Source: Streptomyces griseofuscus | GTDB taxonomy: Bacteria > Actinomycetota > Actinomycetes > Streptomycetales > Streptomycetaceae | Direction of reading: 5' to 3' | NCBI RefSeq assembly: GCF_014673495.1 | Contig: NZ_CP051006.1 | Coordinates: 5,146,001 to 5,210,000 of the forward strand | Length of the DNA: 64,000 nt | Part shown: positions 45,405 through 56,052 of the stretch, in pieces | Numbering within the stretch: position 1 is the first letter of the stretch | How the letters are laid out: each line of letters starts with the position of its first letter | Made by a program: the position numbers and the translations under genes | Notes under the pieces: generated by a model | What the model was told of the DNA's origin: nothing | Databases searched by the model: none | The model's input: the letters and a program-made list of their open reading frames with translations, nothing else

Positions 45405-46778
45405 TCAACGGCTCCCGGGCGCACACAGGGTGGTGAGCGCCGAAGCGTGCGCGCCCCCGGACTCCGCCACCACCTCCGCGATCGTCTGCGGCTCCCGTAC
45501 GGTGGCGAAGGCCACGCCTCCCGCGCCGTCCGGCGCGAAGCCGTAGATCCCGGGCCGGGCCAGGGAGTTGTAGGCGTAGTGGTGCGCGAAGTAGTACGCG
45601 CCCGTGTCCAGCGCCGCCGCGTAGTCCCCCTGCTCCAGCGGGGGCAGCGCGCGCCCCTCGGCCAGCAGGTCGCCCGAGAAGCAGGCCGGGCCCGCCACGT
45701 CCTGCACCACCTCGGGCCCCGGCTTCGGCCGCCCCTTCGCGTCGTACGCGGCGATCCGCAGCGGCCACGCCCCCGGCGCGTACACCGTCCGCGTCGCCAC
45801 CTGCACGCCCGCGTGCGTCACCGCGATCCGCCGCCCGCCCGAGCGCTTGGCGTACTCCACCCGCGCCACCACCGTGCCGTGCTTGGCCAGCAGTGACCGC
45901 CCGAACTCGGTCACCAGTCCGTACCGCCCCGCGCACAGCCCCGGCACCTGCTCGGCCAGCAACCGCGCGTAGCGCGCGTACGTCGGCGCCGTCGCCTCGC
46001 CCGCGAAGTTCACCGGCAGGCCGCCGCCGATGTCGAGCGTGTCGATCTGCCGCCGCCCGACCCGCGCGTTGATCTCCTCCGCCAGCGCGTACGTCTCCGC
46101 CACGCCCCGAGCCAGCAGCTCCAGCGGAATGCCCTGCGAGCCGGTGTGCGCATGCAGCCGGGTCAGCCACGGCCGCTCCGCGTACGCCCCGACGACCCAC
46201 TCGCGCGCCCCCTCGTCGCGCAGCGCCACCCCGAACTTCGAGGTCTCGGTCGCCGTCGAGGTCGCCCCGATGCTGCCGCCGCCGATCTGCGGATTGACCC
46301 GGATGCCCAGCGGGGAGCGGGTCGGCGCGGACCGGACCAGGGCGTCCAGGCGGTCCAGCTCCTGCGGATTGTCGGCGTTCACGGCGACGCCCAGCGTCAG
46401 CGCCTCGCGCAGCTCCGCCGGGGTCTTGGCGGGCGAGTCCAGCACGGTGTGCGCCGCCGGTACGCCGGCCGCGCGCGCCAGCGCCAGCTCGCCCGGGCTC
46501 GCCACCTCGGCGCCGATGCCCTCCTCGTGCAGCAGCCGCAGCACCGGCACCAGGGGGGACGCCTTCACCGCGAACGCGTGCAGTACCGGGGTGCCGGGCG
46601 CGAGGACCGCCTCGAACGCAGTCCGCAGCGCCGCCGCCGACTCCCGGATGCCGCTCGCGTCGAGCAGCCCGACCACCGCCGCGTCCGGGCCGAGCAGGCC
46701 CTGTTCCACGGCCGCGCGCACCGCCTCGTCCCGGCGCCAGGACCGCTCCCGTGCCTCGGCCTCGACCTCGTGGTCCAC
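45405..46778 (-). CDS. PLP-dependent diaminopimelate decarboxylase-like protein
   Basis: A 457-residue protein of the group IV decarboxylase (alanine racemase-like barrel) family: GTG 46778. PLP-lysine K72 in HAFAVKASP, HTGSQGIPLE, EFGRSLLAKHG, GPACFSGDLL (Cys of the second active site) and the Tyr-rich YYFAHHYAYNSLARPGIYGF end. Resembles diaminopimelate decarboxylase but differs in several active-site stretches; the adjoining histidine utilisation genes do not need such an enzyme. It might act on another D- or meso-amino acid in secondary metabolism. Confidence 0.78.
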   Translation of the reverse strand: MDHEVEAEARERSWRRDEAVRAAVEQGLLGPDAAVVGLLDASGIRESAAALRTAFEAVLAPGTPVLHAFAVKASPLVPVLRLLHEEGIGAEVASPGELALARAAGVPAAHTVLDSPAKTPAELREALTLGVAVNADNPQELDRLDALVRSAPTRSPLGIRVNPQIGGGSIGATSTATETSKFGVALRDEGAREWVVGAYAERPWLTRLHAHTGSQGIPLELLARGVAETYALAEEINARVGRRQIDTLDIGGGLPVNFAGEATAPTYARYARLLAEQVPGLCAGRYGLVTEFGRSLLAKHGTVVARVEYAKRSGGRRIAVTHAGVQVATRTVYAPGAWPLRIAAYDAKGRPKPGPEVVQDVAGPACFSGDLLAEGRALPPLEQGDYAAALDTGAYYFAHHYAYNSLARPGIYGFAPDGAGGVAFATVREPQTIAEVVAESGGAHASALTTLCAPGSR

Positions 46779-46854
46779 CGCGATTCCCTCCTGTCGGACG
46801 TCAGCTGCTTCCAGCCAAACACCCAGGACGCGCGGACGGGGCCGCCCCGATGTA

Positions 46855-46892
46855 TTGACTAGTTCTATTCATGCAGCCAGGATGTGAATAGA
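46855..46892 (+). promoter_or_regulatory. hut promoter with inverted repeat
   Basis: TTGACT at 46855-46860 is a -35 candidate. TCTATTCA (46864-46871) and TGAATAGA (46885-46892) are perfect inverted repeats 13 bases apart, placed over the -10 area and start site. This is the expected position of an operator that blocks transcription of the histidine operon. AGGAGG and ATG (46917) follow. Confidence 0.6.
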
Positions 46893-46916
46893 CGCAGCAA
46901 CAGCAGGAGGCAGACG

Positions 46917-48577
<1,661 letters not shown>

Positions 48578-48581
<4 letters not shown>

Positions 48582-49888
48582 CACTGGGTTCTGGCGAGGA
48601 CGGCAGCCCTTCGGCGGGGGTGCGGGGTTCGTCGCCGACTGCGGGTCCGGCCGCCCACACGGCCCGGAGCGGCGCCTCCTTCCATGAGATGTGGCGGGAG
48701 CTGCTGCCCGTCGGCCGGGACGCCGACTCCGGTGGATACCGGCGCTACGCCTGGACCGGGCCCGACGCCGAGTGCCGGGCCTGGTTCAAGGACCAGGCCC
48801 AGGGCCGCGGGCTCGCCTACGAGGTCGACCGCAACGGCAACCAGTGGGCCTGGCTCGGCGACCCCGCCGCCGGGGACGCCGTGGTCACCGGTTCGCACCT
48901 GGACTCGGTGCCGGACGGAGGGGCCTTCGACGGGCCCCTCGGGGTGGTGTCCTCCTTCGCCGCGCTCGACGAACTGCTGCGCAGGGGGGGCCGGTTCACC
49001 AAGCCCCTCGCCATCGTCAACTTCGGCGACGAGGAGGGCGCCCGGTTCGGCCTCGCCTGTGTCGGGTCCCGGCTGACCTCGGGCGCGCTGACCGTCGCGG
49101 ACGCGCACCGGCTCACCGACGGGGACGGCGTCAGCCTGCCCCGCGCCATGGCGGCCGCCGGATACGACCCGGAGGCCATCGGGCCCGACCCCGAGCGGCT
49201 GGCCAGGATCGGCGCCTTCGTCGAGCTGCACGTCGAACAGGGCCGCGCGCTGGACCTGTCCGGCGACCGGGTGGGCATCGCCAGCGCCATCTGGCCGCAC
49301 GGCCGCTGGCGGTTCGACTTCCGGGGCGAGGCCAACCACGCCGGCACCACCCGGCTGGCCGACCGCCACGACCCGATGCTGTCCTACGCCGAGACCGTGC
49401 TCGCCGCCCGCCGCGAGGCCGAACTCGCCGGTGCCGTCGCCACCTTCGGGAAGATCGCGGTGGACCCCAACGGCGTCAACGCGATCCCCTCGCGGGTGCG
49501 CGGCTGGCTCGACTCCCGCGCCGCCGACCAGGAGACCCTGGACACGGTGGTCGGCGGCATCGAGAAGGCGGCCCGGGAGTACGCGGACGCGCACGGCGTG
49601 GACCTGGACGTCGTACGGGAGTCCTTCACGCCCGTCGTGGAGTTCGACCACGCGCTGCGCGACGAACTCGGCCGCATCCTGGGCCGGGACACCGGACTCA
49701 CGGTGCCCGTCCTCGGCACCGGCGCCGGACACGACGCCGGGATCCTCTCGGGGAGCATCCCCACTGCCATGCTGTTCGTGCGCAACCCCACCGGTGTCTC
49801 GCACTCCCCGGCCGAGTCCGCAGCCGAGGACGACTGCCTGGCCGGGGTGGACGCGCTCGCCGACGTACTGGAAGGGCTGGCCTGTTGA
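48578..49888 (+). CDS. M20-type amidohydrolase of the histidine operon
   Basis: A 436-residue zinc peptidase-like amidohydrolase; GTG overlaps the hutU stop (GTGA). Metal motif: GSHLDSVPDGGAFDGPLGV (His 107, Asp 118), FGDEEGARFG (Glu 152), ELHVEQGRAL, FRGEANHAGTT. The N-terminal 30 residues are low complexity. It resembles allantoate amidohydrolase/N-carbamoyl amino-acid hydrolases. The Hut pathway via hutF yields N-formylglutamate, and no other formylglutamate hydrolase is seen in this operon, so this protein may perform that last step; this is an inference from position. Confidence 0.85.
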
Positions 49889-51219
49889 CCAGGGCGACGT
49901 ACTGGCTGGAGCACGCCTGGCTCGGCGACCGTGTCGAGCCGGGGGTGCTGGTCGAGACCGACGGCGGGCGGATCGGTGCCGTGCGCACCGAGGTGCCCGC
50001 CCCGCCGCCCGGCGCCGAGGCGCTGCGCGGACTGACCCTGCCCGGACTGGCGAACGCCCACAGCCACGCCTTCCACCGGGCACTGCGCGGCACCGTCCAG
50101 GTCGGCTCCGGGACCTTCTGGACCTGGCGCGAGGTGATGTACTCCGTCGCCGACCGGCTGACCCCGGACACCTACCACGCGCTCGCCCGCGCGGTGTACG
50201 CCGAGATGGCGCTGGCCGGCATCACCTGCGTCGGCGAGTTCCACTATGTGCACCACGCCCACGGCGGCACCCCCTACGCCGACCCCAACGCCATGGGCGA
50301 GGCGCTGATCGCGGCCGCCGCGGAGGCCGGCATCCGGATCACCCTCCTGGACACCTGCTATCTCGCGGCCGGTTTCGACCAGGCGCCCAACACCCACCAG
50401 CTCCGCTTCTCCGACGGCAGCGCGGAGGCCTGGGCCGAACGCTGTGCAGTTCTCAAGGAACGGGATAACGCACGGATCGGGGCGGCGATCCACTCCGTAC
50501 GGGCCGTGCCCGCCGGCCAGTTGGCGACCGTGGCCCGCTTCGCCGAGGAGCGGCGGGCCCCGCTGCACGTCCACCTCTCGGAGCAGACCGCCGAGAACGA
50601 CGCCTGCCTCGCCGCGCACGGCCGCACCCCCACCCGGCTGCTCGCCGACCACGGCGTCCTCGGACCACGCACCACCGGAGTGCACAGCACCCACCTGACC
50701 GACGAGGACATCGCCCTGCTCGGCGGCTCGCGCACCGGCACCTGTATGTGCCCGACCACCGAACGGGACCTCGCCGACGGCATCGGCCCCGCCGTCGCCC
50801 TCCAGCGGGCGGGCTCCCCGCTCTCCCTCGGCTCCGACAGCCACGCCGTCATCGACCTGCTCGAAGAGGCGCGGGCCATGGAGCTGAACGAGCGGCTGCG
50901 CACCCGCACCCGGGGCCACTGGACGGCCGCCGCCCTGCTGCGGGCCGCCACCGCCGACGGGCACGCCGCCCTCGGCTGGGACGAGGCCGGCCGCATCGAG
51001 CCGGGCGCGCTCGCCGACCTGACGACGATCGCCCTGGACTCGGTCAGGACCGCGGGCCCCGAGCCCCGGCTGGGCGCCGAGACGGCCGTATTCGCGGCGG
51101 GCGCGGCCGATGTACGGCATACGGTCGTGGGTGGCCGGCAGGTCGTACGCGACGGCGCGCACACGCTCGTACCGGATGTGCCCCGCGCGCTGGCCGCGGC
51201 CGTCGAAGCCCTGCGCTGA
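49885..51219 (+). CDS. hutF: formimidoylglutamate deiminase
   Basis: A 444-residue amidohydrolase that removes ammonia from N-formimidoylglutamate, giving N-formylglutamate. TTG start overlaps the previous TGA (TTGA). Metal motifs of the amidohydrolase superfamily: LANAHSHAFHRALRG (His 59, His 61), HVHLSEQTAENDACL (His, Glu), TGVHSTHL and LGSDSHAVIDL (Asp/His). Length typical. Comes before hutI, so the operon runs urocanate, then later steps; order does not need to follow the pathway. Confidence 0.93.
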   Translation: MTRATYWLEHAWLGDRVEPGVLVETDGGRIGAVRTEVPAPPPGAEALRGLTLPGLANAHSHAFHRALRGTVQVGSGTFWTWREVMYSVADRLTPDTYHALARAVYAEMALAGITCVGEFHYVHHAHGGTPYADPNAMGEALIAAAAEAGIRITLLDTCYLAAGFDQAPNTHQLRFSDGSAEAWAERCAVLKERDNARIGAAIHSVRAVPAGQLATVARFAEERRAPLHVHLSEQTAENDACLAAHGRTPTRLLADHGVLGPRTTGVHSTHLTDEDIALLGGSRTGTCMCPTTERDLADGIGPAVALQRAGSPLSLGSDSHAVIDLLEEARAMELNERLRTRTRGHWTAAALLRAATADGHAALGWDEAGRIEPGALADLTTIALDSVRTAGPEPRLGAETAVFAAGAADVRHTVVGGRQVVRDGAHTLVPDVPRALAAAVEALR

Positions 51220-51269
51220 CCGCGCCGGTCCCCGCGCCGACCCCCATCGCCCCCCACGAGGACGACACC

Positions 51270-52445
51270 ATGAGCAGCAGCACCGCCATCACCAACATCG
51301 CCGCACTGGTCACCAACGATCCCTCCCTCGGCGACGGCTCCCCGCTCGGTCTGATCCAGGACGCGGCCGTCGTCATCGAGGGCGACCGCGTCACGTGGAC
51401 CGGTGAATCAAGCAAAGCACCCGCCACCGACAATCGGGTCGACGCGGGCGGCCGTGCGGTGCTGCCGGGGTTCGTGGACTCCCACTCCCACCTGGTCTTC
51501 GCGGGCGACCGCACCCAGGAGTTCAACGCCCGGATGTCCGGCCGCCCCTACTCGGCGGGCGGCATCCGCACCACCGTCGCCGCCACCCGCGCCGCGAGCG
51601 ACGCGGAACTGACCGCCAATCTGACCCACTACCTGGCCGAGGCCCTGCGCCAGGGCACCACCACCTTCGAGACCAAGTCGGGCTACGGCCTGACCGTCGA
51701 GGACGAGGCCCGCGCGCTGCGCATCGCGGCCGAGCACACCGACGAGGTGACGTACCTCGGCGCGCACATCGTCTCCCCGGACTACGCCGACGACCCGGCG
51801 GCCTATGTCGCCCTGGTCACCGGCGAGATGCTGGACGCCTGCGCGCCGCACGCCCGCTGGATCGACGTGTTCTGCGAGAAGGGCGCCTTCGACGGCGACC
51901 AGGCCCGCGCGATCCTCACCGCGGGCAAGGCGAAGGGCCTGCACCCGCGCATCCACGCCAACCAGCTCTCCTACGGCCCCGGCGTCCAGCTGGCCGTGGA
52001 GCTGGACGCGGCCAGCGCCGACCACTGCACCCACCTCACGGACGCGGACGTCGACGCCCTGGCGAGCGGCGACACGGTGGCCACGCTGCTGCCCGGCGCC
52101 GAGTTCTCCACCCGCGCCGAGTGGCCCGACGCCCGCCGGCTGCTGGACGCGGGGGTCACCGTCGCCCTGTCCACGGACTGCAACCCGGGCTCGTCGTTCA
52201 CCTCCTCCATGCCCTTCTGCATCGCCCTGGCCGTCCGCGACATGGGCATGACCCCCGACGAGGCGGTCTGGTCCGCCACGGCGGGCGGCGCCGCGGCCCT
52301 GCGCCGCACCGACATCGGCCGCCTCGCCCCCGGCGCCCGCGCCGATCTGACCCTCCTCGACGCCCACAGCCACGTCCACCTCGCCTACCGCCCGGGCGTG
52401 CCCCTGGTCAGCGGGGTGTGGCGGAGCGGCGTACAGGTGGTGTGA
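51270..52445 (+). CDS. hutI: imidazolonepropionase
   Basis: A 391-residue metal amidohydrolase that opens 4-imidazolone-5-propionate. FVDSHSHLVFAGDR (His 72 and 74, Zn/Fe ligands), TTFETKSGYGLT, HAHQ-like IHANQLSYGPGVQLAVELDAASADHC and LSTDCNPGSSFTSSMPF (Asp) give the canonical HutI pattern. ATG has ACGAGGAC before it, 50 bases past hutF. Last gene of the operon and convergent with the sigma factor gene across a strong terminator. Confidence 0.95.
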   Translation: MSSSTAITNIAALVTNDPSLGDGSPLGLIQDAAVVIEGDRVTWTGESSKAPATDNRVDAGGRAVLPGFVDSHSHLVFAGDRTQEFNARMSGRPYSAGGIRTTVAATRAASDAELTANLTHYLAEALRQGTTTFETKSGYGLTVEDEARALRIAAEHTDEVTYLGAHIVSPDYADDPAAYVALVTGEMLDACAPHARWIDVFCEKGAFDGDQARAILTAGKAKGLHPRIHANQLSYGPGVQLAVELDAASADHCTHLTDADVDALASGDTVATLLPGAEFSTRAEWPDARRLLDAGVTVALSTDCNPGSSFTSSMPFCIALAVRDMGMTPDEAVWSATAGGAAALRRTDIGRLAPGARADLTLLDAHSHVHLAYRPGVPLVSGVWRSGVQVV

Positions 52446-52468
52446 GCCCCGGACGCACGACGACACGC

Positions 52469-52503
52469 CGAAGCGGCCCGGACGGGGAGTCCGGGCCGCT
52501 TCG
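52469..52503. terminator. bidirectional terminator between hutI and sigma factor
   Basis: CGAAGCGGCCCGGAC (52469-52483) pairs perfectly with GTCCGGGCCGCTTCG (52489-52503), a 15-bp stem with five-base loop. It serves the convergent hut and sigma transcripts. Confidence 0.9.
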
Positions 52504-52542
52504 GCGTATCCGATTCCGGAGAGAGGACGAGTGCCCCGGAAG

Positions 52543-53439
52543 TCACTCCTCCACGGTCAGACCCTTGCGCAGCCGTACCAGCGTGCGGGACAGGAGGCGG
52601 GACACGTGCATCTGGGAGATGCCCAGTTCCTCGCCGATCTCCGACTGGGTCATGTTGGCCACGAACCGCAGCGAGAGGATCTTCCGGTCGCGCTGGGGCA
52701 GCCCGGCGATCAGGGGCTTGAGCGACTCGATGTACTCGATGCCCTCGATCCCGTGGTCCTCGTACCCGATGCGGTCCGCGAGCGCGCCCTCGGTCTCGTC
52801 CTCCTCGGGCTGGGCGTCCAGCGACGAGGCGGTGTACGCGTTCGAGGCGGCCATGCCCTCGACGACCTCGTCGTTCGAGATGCCCAGGCGCTCGGCCAGC
52901 TCCGCCACGGTCGGCGCGCGGTCCAGCTGCTGGGCCAGCTCGTCCCCGGCCTTCGCCAGGTCCAGACGCAGCTCCTGGAGCCGGCGCGGTACGCGCACGG
53001 ACCACGAGGTGTCACGGAAGAAGCGCTTGATCTCGCCGATGATGGTCGGCATCGCGAAAGTGGGGAACTCGACACCGCGTGAGAGCTCGAAGCGGTCGAT
53101 CGCCTTGATCAGGCCGATGGTGCCGACCTGGATGATGTCCTCCATCGGCTCACTGCGGGAGCGGAAGCGGGAGGCGGCGAACTTGACGAGCGCGAGGTTC
53201 AGCTCGACGAGGGTGTTGCGGACGTACGCGTATTCGTGCGTCCCTTCCTCCAGCGCTTCCAGGCGCCCGAAGAGGGTCTTGGACAGGGCCCGTGCGTCGA
53301 CGGGGCCGACCTCGTCGTACGGGGGGATCTCCGGGAGTCCCTCGAAGGGGTCATGGAGATCGATGGGATGATCCAGTTGTACCGGTGGGGGTGTCGACGT
53401 CGCGGTCGGGGCAGGCGAGGCGTCGAGCCGGGGTGACAT
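52543..53439 (-). CDS. RNA polymerase sigma factor of the SigB/SigF/SigG group
   Basis: A 298-residue sigma factor, ATG 53439 (MSPRLDASPAPTATSTPPPVQLDHPIDLHDPFEGLPEIPPYDEV). Region 2 (LVELNLALVKFAASRFRSRSEPMEDIIQVGTIGLIKAIDRFELSRGVEFPTFAMPTIIGEIKRFFRDTSWSVRVPRRLQELR), region 3 and region 4 (LIAGLPQRDRKILSLRFVANMTQSEIGEELGISQMHVSRLLSRTLVRLRKGL) are complete. The neighbours, a STAS protein and a HATPase on the other strand, form its partner-switch circuit; this group corresponds to SigI of S. coelicolor as I remember. Confidence 0.93.
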   Translation of the reverse strand: MSPRLDASPAPTATSTPPPVQLDHPIDLHDPFEGLPEIPPYDEVGPVDARALSKTLFGRLEALEEGTHEYAYVRNTLVELNLALVKFAASRFRSRSEPMEDIIQVGTIGLIKAIDRFELSRGVEFPTFAMPTIIGEIKRFFRDTSWSVRVPRRLQELRLDLAKAGDELAQQLDRAPTVAELAERLGISNDEVVEGMAASNAYTASSLDAQPEEDETEGALADRIGYEDHGIEGIEYIESLKPLIAGLPQRDRKILSLRFVANMTQSEIGEELGISQMHVSRLLSRTLVRLRKGLTVEE

Positions 53440-53686
53440 GGGTGTCCTCCATCGTTCTCGGCATACGGCTGCCGAAGCCATCAGGTGCACTACGGAGTGC
53501 GGCGCCTCCAAAGCCGGCGTGTAGAAGTACGTGTCTTTACTAGCCCTATCGGCTTTGCCTGAGCGATCGCAAGTGCGTTCTGTTGGAGTATGTCCGATTA
53601 TGCGAGGTTGTTCGGGTGCCAGACTGCGCCAGGAAGGCGTAATGTTCGAGGGCATCAGCAAGCCACGACCTCGGGAGAGAGACGGC

Positions 53687-54073
53687 ATGGACCACGGGAT
53701 GGTCGGCAGCGCACAGTCGGGCCGGCTTCTGGTGGAGGTGCGTGAAGAGGGCGCCAGCGCGGTTGTCACACCGGCGGGTGAGCTTGACCACCACACCGCC
53801 GATCTACTGCGCGAGCCCCTCGACGACCTCCTTGGCAAGGGATTCTCGCGGCTCGTGGTGGACTGCTCACGCCTGGAGTTCTGCGACTCCACGGGGCTGA
53901 ACGTCCTTCTCGGGGCCCGCTTGAAGGCGGAGGCCGCCGGTGGCGGTGTCCATCTGGCGGGAATGCAGCCCGTAGTCGCTCGCGTGTTCGAGATCACCGG
54001 GGCCGAGGCGGTCTTCACCGTCCATGACTCCGTTGCGGACGCCCTGGCCGGGGAGGGTGACGGCGCCGACTGA
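53687..54073 (+). CDS. anti-sigma factor antagonist (STAS domain)
   Basis: A 128-residue STAS protein; ATG 53687 is chosen by comparison with homologues, though ATG 53642 with AGGAAGG upstream gives 15 more residues. GELDHHTADLLREPLDDLLGKGFSRLVVDCSRLEFCDSTGLNVLLGARLKAEAAGGGVHLAG carries the conserved DST loop whose serine is phosphorylated by the partner kinase. When unphosphorylated it frees the sigma factor. Divergent from the sigma gene, so their promoters share about 250 bases. Confidence 0.9.
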   Translation: MDHGMVGSAQSGRLLVEVREEGASAVVTPAGELDHHTADLLREPLDDLLGKGFSRLVVDCSRLEFCDSTGLNVLLGARLKAEAAGGGVHLAGMQPVVARVFEITGAEAVFTVHDSVADALAGEGDGAD

Positions 54074-54432
54074 GCCCGCGATCGTGTGCGGCCGGGTGCG
54101 GTACCCCTGTGTCCCACGGAAGACGGGGGTGTTCCGGCGCCCGGGTCGGGCAGGAGAGATGCTGACGGCCATCCACCACCAAGGCGGCGTCGCCGCGCTC
54201 CAGGTGTGACGTATCCGTGGGTGTGCGACCGGCTCGAACGGGCAGGAGCCTGCCCGGACGGGACGACCGTGAACAGGAGTGCGAGACGTCACGCGATGGG
54301 TGGACGGGGGCTGATGTGCGGATGACGGGACGTACGGCGGGGCTGCGGCGCCGACGACGGACGGACCGACCGGTGCCGGAAAGTACCGGACTTTTCCATC
54401 GTGAACTGGTGATTCGGTGAGGTGAAGCGCTG
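54074..54432. other. gap between STAS and HATPase genes
   Basis: A 359-base gap. A hairpin CGGGCAG (54238-54244) with CTGCCCG (54249-54255) and loop GAGC may attenuate; ORFs found (from 54024 on) are not protein-like. The ribosome binding site GAGGTG (54420-54425) of the next gene is clear. Confidence 0.4.
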
Positions 54433-55026
54433 ATGAGCACCACCCGGCCCTACCCGCCGGGCGACCGCGGCCACGAGCCCAGCGGCGCTTCCGGGGTGTC
54501 CGCGTCCTCGGAGGAGGACGCGCCGGCCGGCGCTGCCCTGGCATCCGCGACGGGCGCGGCCGCCTCGTCCGCGCCACCGTCCGGGACGGACGCGGGCGCA
54601 GCGGAGACGCCGCGGGGCCGGCAGGTCCGCAGACTCGGCCTCGAAGGGGCCAGCGGTGTCGTCCCGCTCGCCCGCGACTTCACCCGGCAGGCGCTGTACG
54701 ACTGGGGCTGGCTGCCCGCCGAGGGCGCGGACCAGCGGGCCGCCGCGGAGGACGTGCTGCTCGTCGTCTCCGAGCTGGTCACCAACGCCTGTCTGCACGC
54801 CGAGGGCCCCGACGAGCTCGCCCTCGCCTGTGACAACAAGGTGATCCGCCTGGAGGTCACCGACCGCGGCACCGGCCAGCCGGCCCCCCGCACCCCCCAT
54901 CGCGCGGGCCGCCCCGGCGGCCACGGCATGTTCATCGTCCAGCGCCTGTGCCTGGACTGGGGCGTGGTGCGCGCCGAGGGCCGCCCCGGCAAGACGGTGT
55001 GGGCGGAACTGGGCGCTCCGGCCTGA
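54433..55026 (+). CDS. anti-sigma factor serine kinase-type HATPase
   Basis: A 197-residue protein. First 70 residues are low-complexity Ala/Ser/Gly/Glu; then the RsbW-like HATPase: PLARDFTRQALYDWGW, AEDVLLVVSELVTNACLHAEGPDELAL (N-box), VTDRGTGQPAPRTPH, RPGGHGMFIVQRLCLDWGVV (G-box). It should bind the sigma factor and phosphorylate the STAS protein upstream. The Ala/Ser-rich N-terminal extension is longer than usual for this family. Confidence 0.9.
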   Translation: MSTTRPYPPGDRGHEPSGASGVSASSEEDAPAGAALASATGAAASSAPPSGTDAGAAETPRGRQVRRLGLEGASGVVPLARDFTRQALYDWGWLPAEGADQRAAAEDVLLVVSELVTNACLHAEGPDELALACDNKVIRLEVTDRGTGQPAPRTPHRAGRPGGHGMFIVQRLCLDWGVVRAEGRPGKTVWAELGAPA

Positions 55027-55271
55027 CGACGCCGTTCGGCACGCCGGGCGACGGTCTGCCCGGCGAGCGACGACATACCGGGCGGCCCCGACTCCGGGGC
55101 CGCCCGCGCGCCCGCGCACAACCCCGGCCGTCCGGCCGCACCGCGTCACCCCCGCCCCCACACAACCCCCGCCGGTACGTGTCTTCCTTCCTCGGGGTCC
55201 CAGGCGTACCTTGACGGCTTACCTGATGCACCGTCAGGTATTCGCCGGGAACGAATTGGGGTGGACCGATC

Positions 55272-55991
55272 GTGTCGTACCCGAAACGAACCGCCGCGTT
55301 CGCGTCCGCCGCGGCGCTGGCCGGAGCGGCCGTGGTGCTGACCGCGCCGGTCGCCCAGGCCGACGTGGTCGACGTCAACTACAGGTGTGAGACGCCGATC
55401 GGCGTCAAGAGCGCCGTCTCGCCGATCGACATCAAGGGCGTCCGCAGCGGCGCCGGCTACAAGGTCACGATGTCCTGGCAGAAGGGCGTCTCCTCCAGCC
55501 CCGTCGAGCTGGGCAAGGGCGCGATGAGCCCGAGCGCCACCATCAAGCTGGGCGGCGCGGACAGCGGCACGATCCCGGTCAGCGGGCCGCCCAACACCGC
55601 CGCGATCCCCGCCAACACCCCCATCAAGATCAGCGACTTGAGCGGCACCTACACGCCCGAGAAGTCCGGCAAGGTCACCCTCACCGCGGGCACGCTCACC
55701 ATCAAGGCGCTCGGTACGACGACGACCTGCACCCCCACCAACAACCCGGGCCCCTCCCTGACACTCGACGTGACCGCGCCCGGCGGCGGTTCGACCGGCG
55801 GCTCTTCCGGCTCCTCCGGTACTACCGGCTCCACCTCGGGCTCCACCGGCTCCGCGCCCGGCGGCACCCTCCCGCAGACCGGCCCCGACGACTCCGCCAT
55901 CGCCCTCGGCACGCTCGGCGGCACCGTCCTCCTCACCGGCGCGGCGGGCGCCCTCTGGCTGACCCGGCGCGGCACCGCCGTACGCCGCTGA
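55272..55991 (+). CDS. surface protein with LPQTG sorting signal
   Basis: A 239-residue exported protein, GTG 55272 (GAATTGGGGTG upstream). Signal peptide about 1-31 (TAAFASAAALAGAAVVLTAPVAQA), then one beta-domain of about 130 residues (VDVNYRCETPIGVKSAVSPIDIKGVRSG ... GTTTTCTPTNN), a Gly/Ser/Thr linker, and the C-terminal sorting region GGTLPQTGPDDS with a hydrophobic helix (ALGTLGGTVLLTGAAGALWL) and RRG tail. Sortase would link it to the wall. The single domain repeats at the end of the protein at 57944. Confidence 0.82.
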   Translation: MSYPKRTAAFASAAALAGAAVVLTAPVAQADVVDVNYRCETPIGVKSAVSPIDIKGVRSGAGYKVTMSWQKGVSSSPVELGKGAMSPSATIKLGGADSGTIPVSGPPNTAAIPANTPIKISDLSGTYTPEKSGKVTLTAGTLTIKALGTTTTCTPTNNPGPSLTLDVTAPGGGSTGGSSGSSGTTGSTSGSTGSAPGGTLPQTGPDDSAIALGTLGGTVLLTGAAGALWLTRRGTAVRR

Positions 55992-56052
55992 ACTCCGCCG
56001 CCATAAGCCGCCGTACGCCGTCGAAACCCGGTCACCAGCGCTGGAGCCGCCC

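Noticed and set aside
48691..49884. Long frame upstream of the hutF gene in the same frame
   Set aside because: It is an out-of-frame shadow of the M20 amidohydrolase; the protein sequence only becomes amidohydrolase-like from the TTG at 49885.
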